Positions 1-9,620 are shown, counted from the first letter of the stretch. The stretch: DNA of 47,841 nucleotides from Bacteroidota bacterium (GCA_963169675.1 CAUJFJ010000338.1:1-47841); one strand, 5' to 3'. Translations and numbers: made by a program. The notes: generated from the sequence alone by a model not told the origin.

Positions 1-228
1 GAATTTATCTGCGATGTAACCTCCTAATAAGGGAGTCAGGTACACCAATCCGGTAACACTTCCGTAAATATTGGAAGATTCTGCTTCCGACATAAACAAT
101 GCCTTAGTCATAAACAGAATGAAAATGGCGCGCATTCCGTAATAACTGAAACGCTCCCACATCTCTGTAAAGAACAATAAATAGAGCCCCTTAGGATGCC
201 CCTGGTTTACACTCGCTTGTTGAGCCAT
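1..228 (-). CDS. POT-family (proton-dependent oligopeptide) MFS transporter, N-terminal fragment running off the window edge
   Basis: Reverse-strand translation [50 protein letters not shown]...[36 protein letters not shown] is characteristic of POT transporters. Confidence 0.88.
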   Translation of the reverse strand, partial: MAQQASVNQGHPKGLYLLFFTEMWERFSYYGMRAIFILFMTKALFMSEAESSNIYGSVTGLVYLTPLLGGYIADKF

Positions 229-438
229 AAGTATCTAATTTTCCGGTTTTTAAGGTTTTTGAGAATTTGAGTAGATCGGTTTCTTGGGGTGCTAATGTAC
301 ATTATTTTTAATAGAAACATTCAATTTTACCAGGTTCTGTTAGCTATGAACCACATTGGTATGTCGGAAAAATTGCAATTTTTTTGTTTTTTGTCAAATA
401 TATTTTACATTTGGGCAACCACAAGTCAATTATTGCTT

Positions 439-636
439 ATGCCCACAGGTACCATTAAATTCTACAATCGTAGAAAAGGATTTGGATTTATCCGTTTCGA
501 TGAATCTGAGAAAGAGATCTTTGTACATGCAACCGGACTGCTCGACAAGAGATCTATCATGGAAAATGACAAAGTATCTTTCGAAGAGAAAGAGTCAGAA
601 AAAGGAATGACTGCAGTAAATGTGAAAAAGGTATAG
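439..636 (+). CDS. Cold-shock domain protein (CspA-like), 65 aa
   Basis: MPTGTIKFYNRRKGFGFIRFDESEKEIFVHATGL has RNP-1-like KGFGFI and RNP-2-like IFVHAT; the listed ORF start at 289 is probably too far upstream. Confidence 0.88.
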   Translation: MPTGTIKFYNRRKGFGFIRFDESEKEIFVHATGLLDKRSIMENDKVSFEEKESEKGMTAVNVKKV

Positions 637-700
637 CCTTTATCACTTTTTTGCATTGTTCGAAATTTCTCGTTTGAGGAAGGTAATTTGTATTGTCTTT

Positions 701-723
701 TTTATACCTTTACAAGGTATAAA
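701..723. promoter_or_regulatory. Perfect palindrome TTTATACCTT-tac-AAGGTATAAA upstream of the lysyl-oxidase-like gene
   Basis: 10-bp perfect arms, 3-nt loop, ending 10 bp before the ATG at 734; no T-tract follows. Confidence 0.6.
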
Positions 724-733
724 CACCTGACAT

Positions 734-2551
734 ATGAAATTAAGAATTATCCTTGCCTTGTTTATTGCGATAATTTGCATCGCCCCCTCAGCAAAATCCC
801 AGTCTTTTATCACTCCCTCAGGAGGCACCATCCCCGATAACAACACGATGGTATGTTTCCCATTTACCGTTACGGGATTACCTGCACAAATCGATTCCTG
901 GTTCGGACTTACCAGTGTATGCCTTGACATTTCTCACACCTACACTGCTGATCTTAAAATTTTTCTCAGGTCACCTGATAATACCATAATCACTTTAGTA
1001 AGCAATACGGGTGGTAGTGGCGATAATTTCACTAGTACCTGTTTGCAGGAAGATGGAACCAGCGGATGGATTGTATCCGGAGCCGCACCTTTTACAGGAT
1101 CTTATATACCCGATCAGTCATTGAATATTTTTAATAATGGAATGAACCCCAACGGAACGTGGGAAATTTGTATTCTGGATGAGGTGCCATCTGATGCCGG
1201 GTTCCTGAATTTTGCCGCTATCAATTTTGGTAATAATCCACCCCCTGATCCCGGACTTCCTCCTGGTGTTTGCAGTGTAACTAATGCCTCCGGTTGTTAT
1301 TGTCCCGATTCCACAATTACCGATTGCGATTTGTTACCTGATATGACTGCAAGTGCGCTGATCATTCAACAACAACATACCGAATATCCCGGATATCTGA
1401 CATTATCTAATGCGACACCAAATATTGGATATGGCCCACTGGAAGTAAGAGGAATAAATGTATGCTATTGTGATACCCAAATTGTTGGTTGTTCAACACC
1501 CTTGTGCCCCGATGGTTCCTATCCAACCCAATTGATTACACAGCGTGTTTATCATAAAAACGGACAAACTATGTCGTATACCGACCATGCGGCAGGTACC
1601 ATGACTTATCACCCTACTCATGGGCATATGCACGTTGATAATTGGGCTACATATACTTTAAGAGTTGGTACAACAAATTCTGATCCTTTAACCTGGCCTT
1701 TGGCAGGAAACGGTTCTAAAATCAGTTTCTGTCTCATTAATTTAGGAAGTTGTTCCGGAAGTCCCGGTTATTGTCTCGATACCTTAGGTAATGTAGTTAC
1801 TGGCAGCAATCTTGCAAATGCCGGACTTGGAGGTGTGAGTGGATGCGGAAATGAACAGGGTATTTTTGTGGGTAGTTTAGACATTTACAGTCAGGGATTA
1901 TCAGGTCAGCAAATAGACTTTCCGGGTATTTGTAATGGCGATTATTTCATCATTTCTCATACAGATCCGGAAAATAATTTCCTTGAAACAAATGATAACA
2001 ACAATTATGCAGTTGTTCCAATTACATTGACACAACAAGGTACTCCTCCTGCAAATCCGGGTTTCAACTATAGTGCAAATGGATTAACCGTAAGTTTTGT
2101 TTCTTCTGTTCCTGGGGTTACTTCTTACAAATGGCTGTTCGGCGACGGAGATTCGTCAAACGTTTCCGTGGTTGCACACACGTTTCCTGCACCCGGAACC
2201 TACACGGTAACGCTAGAGTTGTTTAATGGGGTCTGTACAGCTTATGTTGCACAGGAAGTAACAGTAAACAGCACTGTTTCATTAAACGAAATTCCTGCAT
2301 TGACTGATATTAATTTGATGCCAAATCCATCGTATACTTCTACCGATTTACATTACAAACTTGGGTACGATACTCAAATCAAAATCGGAGTTTATGATCT
2401 GATCGGGAATCTGATTATGGAAGTTGCCGATAGTAAACAAGCTAAAGGAAAGCACCATTTCTCCATTGGAACTCTCCCATCAGGAGTTTATCTGGTTCGT
2501 ATGGCTACAGAATTGCAAACCGTAACGCAGCGATTGATCCGATTGAATTAA
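734..2551 (+). CDS. Secreted multidomain protein: signal peptide, proprotein-convertase P-like domain, lysyl-oxidase-like domain, PKD domain, T9SS type A sorting domain
   Basis: P-domain-like ADLKIFLRSPDNTIITLVSNTGGSGDNF...NPNGTWEICILDE; LOX-like LPDMTASALI...YHPTHGHMHVDNWATYTLRV...SKISFCLIN...GNEQGIFVGSLDIYSQGLSGQQIDFPGICNGDYFIISHTDPENNFLETNDNNNYA; PKD YKWLFGDGDSSNVSVVAHTFPAPGTYTVTL; C-terminal MPNPSYTSTD...SGVYLVRM. Confidence 0.78.
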   Translation: MKLRIILALFIAIICIAPSAKSQSFITPSGGTIPDNNTMVCFPFTVTGLPAQIDSWFGLTSVCLDISHTYTADLKIFLRSPDNTIITLVSNTGGSGDNFTSTCLQEDGTSGWIVSGAAPFTGSYIPDQSLNIFNNGMNPNGTWEICILDEVPSDAGFLNFAAINFGNNPPPDPGLPPGVCSVTNASGCYCPDSTITDCDLLPDMTASALIIQQQHTEYPGYLTLSNATPNIGYGPLEVRGINVCYCDTQIVGCSTPLCPDGSYPTQLITQRVYHKNGQTMSYTDHAAGTMTYHPTHGHMHVDNWATYTLRVGTTNSDPLTWPLAGNGSKISFCLINLGSCSGSPGYCLDTLGNVVTGSNLANAGLGGVSGCGNEQGIFVGSLDIYSQGLSGQQIDFPGICNGDYFIISHTDPENNFLETNDNNNYAVVPITLTQQGTPPANPGFNYSANGLTVSFVSSVPGVTSYKWLFGDGDSSNVSVVAHTFPAPGTYTVTLELFNGVCTAYVAQEVTVNSTVSLNEIPALTDINLMPNPSYTSTDLHYKLGYDTQIKIGVYDLIGNLIMEVADSKQAKGKHHFSIGTLPSGVYLVRMATELQTVTQRLIRLN

Positions 2552-3540
2552 TTTTTTTCCTGAGAATCAGTTTTCTTTCTGGAAGGTGGTTTGGTTTCCC
2601 CTTTGCCATAAGCTTCAATGATGTCGCGTACCAAACGGTGGCGAACAACATCTTTGGCATCCAGCATTACAAAACCAATACCTTTAATTCCATTAAGCAA
2701 GGCAATTCCCTGCACCAAACCGGATGGTTGGTTGGATGGCAGATCCACTTGTGTAATGTCACCCGTGACTATCATTTTAGCAGATGGTCCCATTCTGGTA
2801 AGGAACATTTTTAGCTGACTTTGTGTCGCATTTTGGGCTTCATCGAGAATAACATAGGCATGGTCAAGTGTGCGTCCTCTCATGAATGCCAATGGTGCAA
2901 CTTCTATGATGCCATTTTCAATAAATGATTTTAGTTTTTCACCTGGAATCATATCGAACAAAGCATCATAAAGAGGCCGCAGGTATGGATCAATTTTTTC
3001 TTTCAAATCGCCAGGGAGGAAACCCAGATTTTCTCCTGCTTCTACAGCTGGACGTGTAAGAATAATTCTTCGGATCTCTTTGTTTTTTAATGCCCTGACT
3101 GCCAAAGCAACCGCAGTATAGGTTTTTCCGGTTCCGGCTGGTCCAATTGCAAAAGTGATGTCGTTTTTTTCACAGCAGGTTACTAATCGCTGCTGTCCGG
3201 GAGTTCGGGCTCTGATGAGTAGACCGTTTTGCCCGTAAACTAATACTTCTCCTGGTTTTCCTGTTTCAGCAGTGATGACTTTTTGCTCTTTTTCACCTTC
3301 CAGCAAACCTGATACAAAGTCAACATCCAAATGTCCGGTGGCTTCGAACCGAAGGATCATGGAATTTAGAAGTTTCTGAAGTCTTTCGATCTGATTATCA
3401 TCGCCATAGACCTTTATGTCGGTGCCTCTGGACACAATTTTTAAGGCTGGGAAACTCTTTCGGATCATTTCGAGGTGCAGGTCGTTTACACCAAAAAAAT
3501 CGACCGGATTAAGACCGGCAGGGATTGCTATTTCTTTCAA
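2548..3540 (-). CDS. phoH: PhoH family ATPase (TTG start)
   Basis: Walker A GPAGTGKTYTAVALAV; RIILTRPAVEAGENLGFLPGDLKEKIDPYLRPLYDAL; YVILDEAQNAT. First in-frame codon is TTG; TAA lies 3 codons upstream. Confidence 0.92.
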   Translation of the reverse strand: MKEIAIPAGLNPVDFFGVNDLHLEMIRKSFPALKIVSRGTDIKVYGDDNQIERLQKLLNSMILRFEATGHLDVDFVSGLLEGEKEQKVITAETGKPGEVLVYGQNGLLIRARTPGQQRLVTCCEKNDITFAIGPAGTGKTYTAVALAVRALKNKEIRRIILTRPAVEAGENLGFLPGDLKEKIDPYLRPLYDALFDMIPGEKLKSFIENGIIEVAPLAFMRGRTLDHAYVILDEAQNATQSQLKMFLTRMGPSAKMIVTGDITQVDLPSNQPSGLVQGIALLNGIKGIGFVMLDAKDVVRHRLVRDIIEAYGKGETKPPSRKKTDSQEKN

Positions 3541-3678
3541 TGAGATTTAAAAGTTAAAGTTAAATGATTAGATTGTTTATAAGATTGGCTAAAATTATAA
3601 AATGTAAGGTAAAAAGGTGTTGAACATTTATCCTTATTTTTGACCCATCATAAATCAGACCATATTCAGCAAGCAAAA

Positions 3679-4452
3679 ATGCCTGTAATAACGCTCACAA
3701 CAGATTGGGGGACGAAGGATTATTTTACCGGAGCAATTAAAGGTGATATTCTTACCAATTGTTCAAATGCCACAATTGTTGATATTACGCATCAATTGAC
3801 GTCATACGATTGGATAACCGGGGCATTTATTTTCAGAAATTCCTGGCACCGGTTTCCGGAAGGAACGGTTCATGTTATCGGTGTTTCCTCAATTCTCAGC
3901 GGAACATTGGAAATGATAGCCTTTAAACATAAAAACCATTATTTTCTTGGAGCTAATGATGGATTTTTCTCTTTGGTTTTCAATGATGTGCCTAAAGATA
4001 TCTATTATGTACTTGATGCTAAGGGTAATAGAGTTGTTCCTGAGTCGAGAGCTCTTGGAGAATCAGCAGCATATTTAGCTAAAGGAGGGAAAGTCAGTGA
4101 CATGGGCGAGAAGTTGGTAGAGTTTAATCAAAATACTATGCTCAATCCGGTTATTGAAGAGAATCTGATTCGTGGCAGCATTGTGTATGTAGATTCTTTT
4201 GGCAATGTAGTGACCAACATTAAACGGGAGCTGATTGAAAAGATGGCTGCCAACCGTACTTTTGAAATTACATTCCGATCCAAAGAATATGCAATCAAAC
4301 AGATTGATGAATATTATTTTGATGTACCCCGTGGACATATAATGGCACGATACAATGAAGCCGATGACTTAGAGTTAGCCATCAATCAGGGAAGCGCATC
4401 TTCCTTATTCGGGTTAAAAAGAGGCGATACCATCAGAGTTGAATTTAAATGA
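3679..4452 (+). CDS. SAM hydroxide adenosyltransferase / S-adenosylmethionine hydrolase family (DUF62)
   Basis: MPVITLTTDWGTKDYFTGAIKGDIL...VDITHQL...YFLGANDGFFSLVF...VYVDSFGNVVTNI. Confidence 0.9.
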   Translation: MPVITLTTDWGTKDYFTGAIKGDILTNCSNATIVDITHQLTSYDWITGAFIFRNSWHRFPEGTVHVIGVSSILSGTLEMIAFKHKNHYFLGANDGFFSLVFNDVPKDIYYVLDAKGNRVVPESRALGESAAYLAKGGKVSDMGEKLVEFNQNTMLNPVIEENLIRGSIVYVDSFGNVVTNIKRELIEKMAANRTFEITFRSKEYAIKQIDEYYFDVPRGHIMARYNEADDLELAINQGSASSLFGLKRGDTIRVEFK

Positions 4453-4742
4453 TCATAAGAATAGTAAAACTTTCCATAGTTCCTGCTCAAATTGCCCAAT
4501 TTAAAGGTGAATTTGATTTGGTATCCGGACAAATAAGAAACTTCCATGGTTGTTCACATCTTGAACTGCTGGAAGACATTAATGTTCCGGGATTGGTTTT
4601 TACCTATAGTTATTGGGAAGACGAGAAATCTCTGCAAAATTATCAGGCATCCGAATTGTTTAAATCTACCTGGGCTAAAGTCAAGCCATTATTTAATGCA
4701 AAAGCTGAAGCCTGGAGTTTAAACAACATCCGCAATATTTAA
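4449..4742 (+). CDS. Antibiotic biosynthesis monooxygenase (ABM)-domain protein
   Basis: MIIRIVKLSIVPAQIAQFKGEFDLVSGQIRNFHGCSHLELLEDINVPGLVFTYSYWEDEKSLQNYQASELFKSTW; ATGA overlap with upstream gene. Confidence 0.75.
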   Translation: MIIRIVKLSIVPAQIAQFKGEFDLVSGQIRNFHGCSHLELLEDINVPGLVFTYSYWEDEKSLQNYQASELFKSTWAKVKPLFNAKAEAWSLNNIRNI

Positions 4743-4849
4743 GAATATGTTCAACTAAGTACAGATATCGATCTGTGCACATGTATATTAATTAAAATCA
4801 ACAGAATCCGGTCGCAATTTGTACTTTTGTTTCCGTTTAATAAATGTTT

Positions 4850-5584
4850 ATGTTTTCATTGCTGGTAAAAGAAATCAATAGTTTCCTGAATTCCCTGATA
4901 GGGTATATCGTGATTATTGTTTTTCTTCTTACAATAAGTCTTTTTGTTTGGGTCTTTCCAGGCACAGAATTCAATATCCCTGATGCCGGGTATGCTTCAA
5001 TTGATCCGTTATTCATAATTACTCCCTGGGTTTATATGTTTTTGGTTCCTGCTGTTACCATGCGATTGTTTTCTGAAGAGAAGAAATCCGGTACAATTGA
5101 AATCCTTTTGACAAGACCATTGACTGAACTTCAGGTAGTATTGGCAAAATATTTGGCTGGTGTGGTGTTGGTATTATTTTCATTAGTGCCAACCCTAATT
5201 TATTTTTTCAGTGTATATACCTTAGGTTCTCCTGCTGGAAATATTGATACCGGCTCCATGTGGGGTTCTTATATCGGTCTGTTTTTTCTCGGTGCCGGAT
5301 TCGTATCAATTGGAGTGTTCTCTTCTGCTGTATCCGATAATCAGGTAATCGCATTTATTATTGCTGTTTTCCTTTGCTTTTTTTGGTATGCAGGTTTCGA
5401 TTCTATTTCAGCTATACTTGGGTCAGGTGCTATTGCCAATGTGATCTATCAGTTAGGCATTAATGCACATTATTCTTCCATGAGCCGAGGAGTTATTGAT
5501 ACCCGGGATGTCATTTATTTCATTAGTCTCGTAAGTTTGTTTATTATGCTTACCAGAACAATTCTTGAATCTAGAAAATGGTAA
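4850..5584 (+). CDS. gldF: Gliding motility-associated ABC transporter permease GldF
   Basis: MFSLLVKEINSFLNSLIGYIVIIVFLLTISLFVWVFPGTEFNIPDAGYASIDPLF...ITPWVYMFLVPAVTMRLFSEEKKSGTIEILLTRPLTELQVVLAKYLA; directly upstream of gldG. An alternative ATG lies at 4844. Confidence 0.92.
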   Translation: MFSLLVKEINSFLNSLIGYIVIIVFLLTISLFVWVFPGTEFNIPDAGYASIDPLFIITPWVYMFLVPAVTMRLFSEEKKSGTIEILLTRPLTELQVVLAKYLAGVVLVLFSLVPTLIYFFSVYTLGSPAGNIDTGSMWGSYIGLFFLGAGFVSIGVFSSAVSDNQVIAFIIAVFLCFFWYAGFDSISAILGSGAIANVIYQLGINAHYSSMSRGVIDTRDVIYFISLVSLFIMLTRTILESRKW

Positions 5585-5587
5585 CTG

Positions 5588-7306
5588 ATGGCATCTGAAA
5601 AAAAACATATTAGCAACGGTAAGCGCTCTCTGAAGAGTCAGAATATATTCCGACTTGTATTGTTATTGCTTTTACTGGTAGTCATTAATGTTTTGTCATC
5701 TTTTGTTTTTACCCGATTTGATCTTACTTCAGAAAAACGATTCACATTGTCATCTTCAACCCGTGAACTTGTTGGTGGTCTGAAAGATATAATTTATGTC
5801 AAAGTTTACCTTGATGGCGATTTTCCTCCTTCCTTCAAGCGGTTGCAAAATGCAACCCGTGAAATGCTCGATGAATTAAGAGCTTATTCTAATGGTAATC
5901 TGGAGTATCAGTTTATCAATCCTTCAGAAAATCCGGATCAGCAAGAAAGAAATAAAATATACCAGCAACTGGTTGATAAAGGTATTCAGCCAACTAATTT
6001 GCAGGCAAAGAATAAGGAAGAAACCTCAGAGCAAATTATATTTCCGGGAGTGATAATTTCATATCTCGGACAGGAAATTCCTCTGATGCTGCTACAGGAT
6101 CAGTTAGGAGCATCTCCTGAACAAATGCTGAATAATTCCATTCAGGCACTTGAATATGGTTTTGCAAATGCTATTAGAAAAGCTTCCAGTAAATTGCCAA
6201 CAACTATTGCATTTCTGGAAGGACAGGGTGAGGCCGCAGAAGTAAGGGTTGCCGATATCAGCCGGGAATTGCAGTCGTTTTATTTGGTGGAAAGAAAACG
6301 AATTGATGGTAAATTGAATTCGTTGAAACCATATGAAGCCGTAATTGTTGCTGCTCCTGATTCGGTTTTTGATGAAAAAGATAAGTTTATCCTGGATCAA
6401 TATATCATGCAAGGTGGCAAGGTTCTTTGGCTGGTAGATGGAGCAAAAGTTTCTATGGATAGTCTGGAAAAAACATCCGAAACAGTTGCCATCGCCAACC
6501 AGATAAATCTGGATGATATGCTTTTCAGGTATGGTGCCCGGATTAATTATGATCTGGTTCTCGATTTACAGGCAGCACCCATTCCTGTAGTTACCGGTTA
6601 TGTCGGCAACAGACCTCAATACAGTCCAATGCCCTGGTATTATTTTCCAATTGTAATTCCCGAAAGTAAACATCCAATCGTAAATAATCTGAATGCAGTC
6701 CGGTTCGATTTCGTTAGTTCTGTTGATCCTGTAGGCTCCGCAGATGTGATTAAAACTCCATTACTCGTATCATCGAAGTATTCCAGAATCTTTGCAACAC
6801 CGGCCCGGGTTACGCTCGATCTGATGAAGGAAGAACCCCAGCTTAGTCAGTATAATCAACCTAACAAAATTCTTGCATTATTGCTTGAAGGAACTTTCGA
6901 TTCTAATTTTAAAAATCGTGTACCCGCAACCATTTTAAGTGATCCGGAAATTGCCTTCAAAGAAAAAAGTGAGAAAACAAGGATGATTGTTATAGGGGAT
7001 GGTGATGTAATTAAAAATGGTGTCCGAAAATCTACCAACGGAATAATTCCCTTAGGAATGGACCGGTACACCGGACAAGTTTTCGGTAATAAAAATTTCC
7101 TGCTGAATTGTATCGATTACCTGTGCGATGATTCAGGATTAATGGCAATCCGCTCAAAAGAATTGAAATTAAGATTGCTTGATAAAAACAGAATTGACAA
7201 CGATTTGTTATTTTGGCAGGTAGTTAATACTGCCGGACCGGTGCTGGTTATTGCACTTTTTGGCTTGTTCAAATTTTATCGTCGCAGAGTGAAATATGCG
7301 AGCTGA
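5588..7306 (+). CDS. gldG: Gliding motility-associated ABC transporter substrate-binding protein GldG
   Basis: NVLSSFVFTRFDLTSEKRFTLSSSTRELVGGLKDIIYVKVYLDGDFPPSFKRLQNATREMLDELRAY; C-terminal TM; 3 nt after gldF. Confidence 0.93.
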   Translation: MASEKKHISNGKRSLKSQNIFRLVLLLLLLVVINVLSSFVFTRFDLTSEKRFTLSSSTRELVGGLKDIIYVKVYLDGDFPPSFKRLQNATREMLDELRAYSNGNLEYQFINPSENPDQQERNKIYQQLVDKGIQPTNLQAKNKEETSEQIIFPGVIISYLGQEIPLMLLQDQLGASPEQMLNNSIQALEYGFANAIRKASSKLPTTIAFLEGQGEAAEVRVADISRELQSFYLVERKRIDGKLNSLKPYEAVIVAAPDSVFDEKDKFILDQYIMQGGKVLWLVDGAKVSMDSLEKTSETVAIANQINLDDMLFRYGARINYDLVLDLQAAPIPVVTGYVGNRPQYSPMPWYYFPIVIPESKHPIVNNLNAVRFDFVSSVDPVGSADVIKTPLLVSSKYSRIFATPARVTLDLMKEEPQLSQYNQPNKILALLLEGTFDSNFKNRVPATILSDPEIAFKEKSEKTRMIVIGDGDVIKNGVRKSTNGIIPLGMDRYTGQVFGNKNFLLNCIDYLCDDSGLMAIRSKELKLRLLDKNRIDNDLLFWQVVNTAGPVLVIALFGLFKFYRRRVKYAS

Positions 7307-7323
7307 TATCTAATTATCTAAAG

Positions 7324-8349
7324 ATGAAAAAAAACACTGTTATTTTGTTAGTTGTAGTTGTCCTTTCTGCTTTGGCAGGATGGCTGATTTACTCAAAACA
7401 ATCAGGCACCATTAATGAGACGCTTCGTGATTTTACGGTGAAAGATACCTCGGCTGTAGTGAAAATATTTATGGCCGACAAAACCGGAAATCAGGTTACT
7501 CTGGAGAAAAAAAGTCCTGATATGTGGACTTTAAATGGTAAAACCGATGCTCGTCCGGATGCCGTAAAAACATTGCTCACCACTCTGAAAAGTCTTGAAG
7601 TTAGAAGTCCCGTTGGCAAAAATGCCTACAACAATGTTATGAAAGCCATTGCTGCAAAAGGCATAAAGGTTGAAGTTTATACAGCAGAAGGATTATTGAA
7701 AACAATTTATGTTGGCGGACCAACCCAGGACCAATTGGGAACCTTTATGTATCTGGAAAATTCAGACACACCGTTTATAATTCACATACCCGGATTTGAT
7801 GGGTATTTGACACCCCGATTTATTGTAAAGGAAAGTGATTGGCGTGTTAAAACAGTATTCAGATTGGCCGATGGTGAACTGAAATCTCTTAAAGTAACAG
7901 ATAGAGAAAGAGAAGCTGCCATTTATGCAATCGAAAATAATGGAAATGGAACTTACAAAATGAGTGATGAAAGTGGAAACCCCATCTCTGATGTAAACCA
8001 GGATAAAATTATCAGCTATCTTCAATTCTTTAATTCTGTGAATTATGAAATGGAGGAAAGAAGCCTGAATCAGGTTCAACGTGATTCAATAAGAGCAACG
8101 GTGCCTTTCAGAACTGTTACATTGAATAAAAATGATGGAACTTCTACAACGATTGAGTTGTGGAGAAGACCTCAGACTTCAACTACCGTAAACAAAACGA
8201 ATGAAGCCGGTCAACCTTATGTGTATGATATCGACCGAATGACTGCCCGATTCGAAGGTGATACCAATCTGATTGTTGTTCAATATTTTTCATTTGAAAA
8301 ACTATTCAGAAGGATTCCTGATTTTACTAACAGTACCGTTGTAAAATAA
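7324..8349 (+). CDS. DUF4340 domain-containing protein
   Basis: N-terminal TM; repeated ETLRDFTVKDTSAVVKIFMADKTGNQVTLEKKSPDMWTLNGK and VKESDWRVKTVFRLADGELKSLKVTDRE patterns; operonic with gldFG. Confidence 0.75.
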   Translation: MKKNTVILLVVVVLSALAGWLIYSKQSGTINETLRDFTVKDTSAVVKIFMADKTGNQVTLEKKSPDMWTLNGKTDARPDAVKTLLTTLKSLEVRSPVGKNAYNNVMKAIAAKGIKVEVYTAEGLLKTIYVGGPTQDQLGTFMYLENSDTPFIIHIPGFDGYLTPRFIVKESDWRVKTVFRLADGELKSLKVTDREREAAIYAIENNGNGTYKMSDESGNPISDVNQDKIISYLQFFNSVNYEMEERSLNQVQRDSIRATVPFRTVTLNKNDGTSTTIELWRRPQTSTTVNKTNEAGQPYVYDIDRMTARFEGDTNLIVVQYFSFEKLFRRIPDFTNSTVVK

Positions 8350-8448
8350 AGGACATGAATTTCGGATATTTAGATTTATATTTGTCATCATATTTGATAC
8401 TCTAAGTCTCTAAGAATTAATTAAATAACTAATAATCAAATAGTTAAC

Positions 8449-9570
8449 ATGAAGTTTATAGTTTCCAGCACGCTTTTATTGCGTCATATTCAATCGGTTA
8501 GTGGTGCTTTAAACACCAATAGTCCTCTTCCAATTCTTGAGAACTTTCTTTTCGAGATCGATAATGAGAAGCTTAATGTTTCGGCTTCCGATCTGGAAAC
8601 TACCATGACGACCTCAATGGAAGTGACTTCCAAAGAAAAAGGACTTGTTGCCGTTCCTGCGAAAATTTTATTGGATACACTTAAGACTTTTGCAGAACAG
8701 CCTTTGACTTTTACAATTAATGACAAGAACTTCCAAATGGAAATCAGTTCCGAAAATGGTAAGTTCAAGCTTGCAGGGCAGGATGGGGCAGAATTCCCAA
8801 AAATTCCGGTTATTGAACAGGCAAATTCTATTGAAATGCCTTCGGAAGTTTTGTTAGAAGCTATTAATAAAACAATTTTTGCTACTGGTACCGATGAGCT
8901 TCGTCCTGTTATGTCTGGAGTGTTATTTCAGATGAACATAGATAATACCACATTTGTAGCTACCGATGCTCACCGTTTAGTGCGCTACCGTCGTACCGAT
9001 ATTCGTTCAGCAAAATCAGCTTCGTTTATTGTACCTCGCAAACCTTTAGGATTATTAAAAAGTGCTTTAGCCGGTCAGAAATCGAAAGTTAAAATTGATT
9101 ATAATGAAGCTAATGCATTTTTTACATTTGATAATTTCCACCTGATTTGCCGGTTGATCGATGGCAGATATCCGAATTATGAAGCAGTAATTCCATTAGA
9201 CAATCCTAATAAACTTACCATCTCCCGCGATTCATTTTTAAATTCTATTCGACGCGTTTCTATCTTCTCCAATAAAACTACGCATCAGGTAAAATTGAAA
9301 CTTGCCGGATCAGAAATGACCATTTCGGCAGAAGATATTGATTTTAACAATGAAGCTAACGAACGGTTGTCTTGTGATTATAACGGACAGGATATGGAAA
9401 TTGCTTTCAATGCCCGTTTCTTATCAGATATGCTGAATAATATGGGAACGAGTGATATAAACATGGAATTGTCGCTTCCTAACAGAGCAGGAATTTTAAC
9501 GCCTGCCGGTGGTGATGCTTCTCCCGATGAAAATGTGCTGATGCTGGTAATGCCTGTTATGTTGAATTAA
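8449..9570 (+). CDS. dnaN: DNA polymerase III subunit beta (sliding clamp)
   Basis: MKFIVSSTLLLRHIQSVSGALNTNSPLPILENFLFEI...FVATDAHRLVRYRR...DGRYPNYEAVIP...C-terminal LMLVMPVML. Confidence 0.97.
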   Translation: MKFIVSSTLLLRHIQSVSGALNTNSPLPILENFLFEIDNEKLNVSASDLETTMTTSMEVTSKEKGLVAVPAKILLDTLKTFAEQPLTFTINDKNFQMEISSENGKFKLAGQDGAEFPKIPVIEQANSIEMPSEVLLEAINKTIFATGTDELRPVMSGVLFQMNIDNTTFVATDAHRLVRYRRTDIRSAKSASFIVPRKPLGLLKSALAGQKSKVKIDYNEANAFFTFDNFHLICRLIDGRYPNYEAVIPLDNPNKLTISRDSFLNSIRRVSIFSNKTTHQVKLKLAGSEMTISAEDIDFNNEANERLSCDYNGQDMEIAFNARFLSDMLNNMGTSDINMELSLPNRAGILTPAGGDASPDENVLMLVMPVMLN

Positions 9571-9590
9571 CAGTGCAATCAAAAATAACA

Positions 9591-9620
9591 GAGCGGATCA
9601 CTAAACGGTCCGCTTTTTTT
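9591..9620 (+). terminator. Rho-independent terminator after dnaN
   Basis: AGCGGATC-actaaac-GGTCCGCTTTTTTT. Confidence 0.8.

Noticed and set aside
4761-4776. ACAGAT-atcg-ATCTGT inverted repeat upstream of gldF
   Set aside because: Only 6-bp arms; expected by chance in tens of kilobases; not supported by position.
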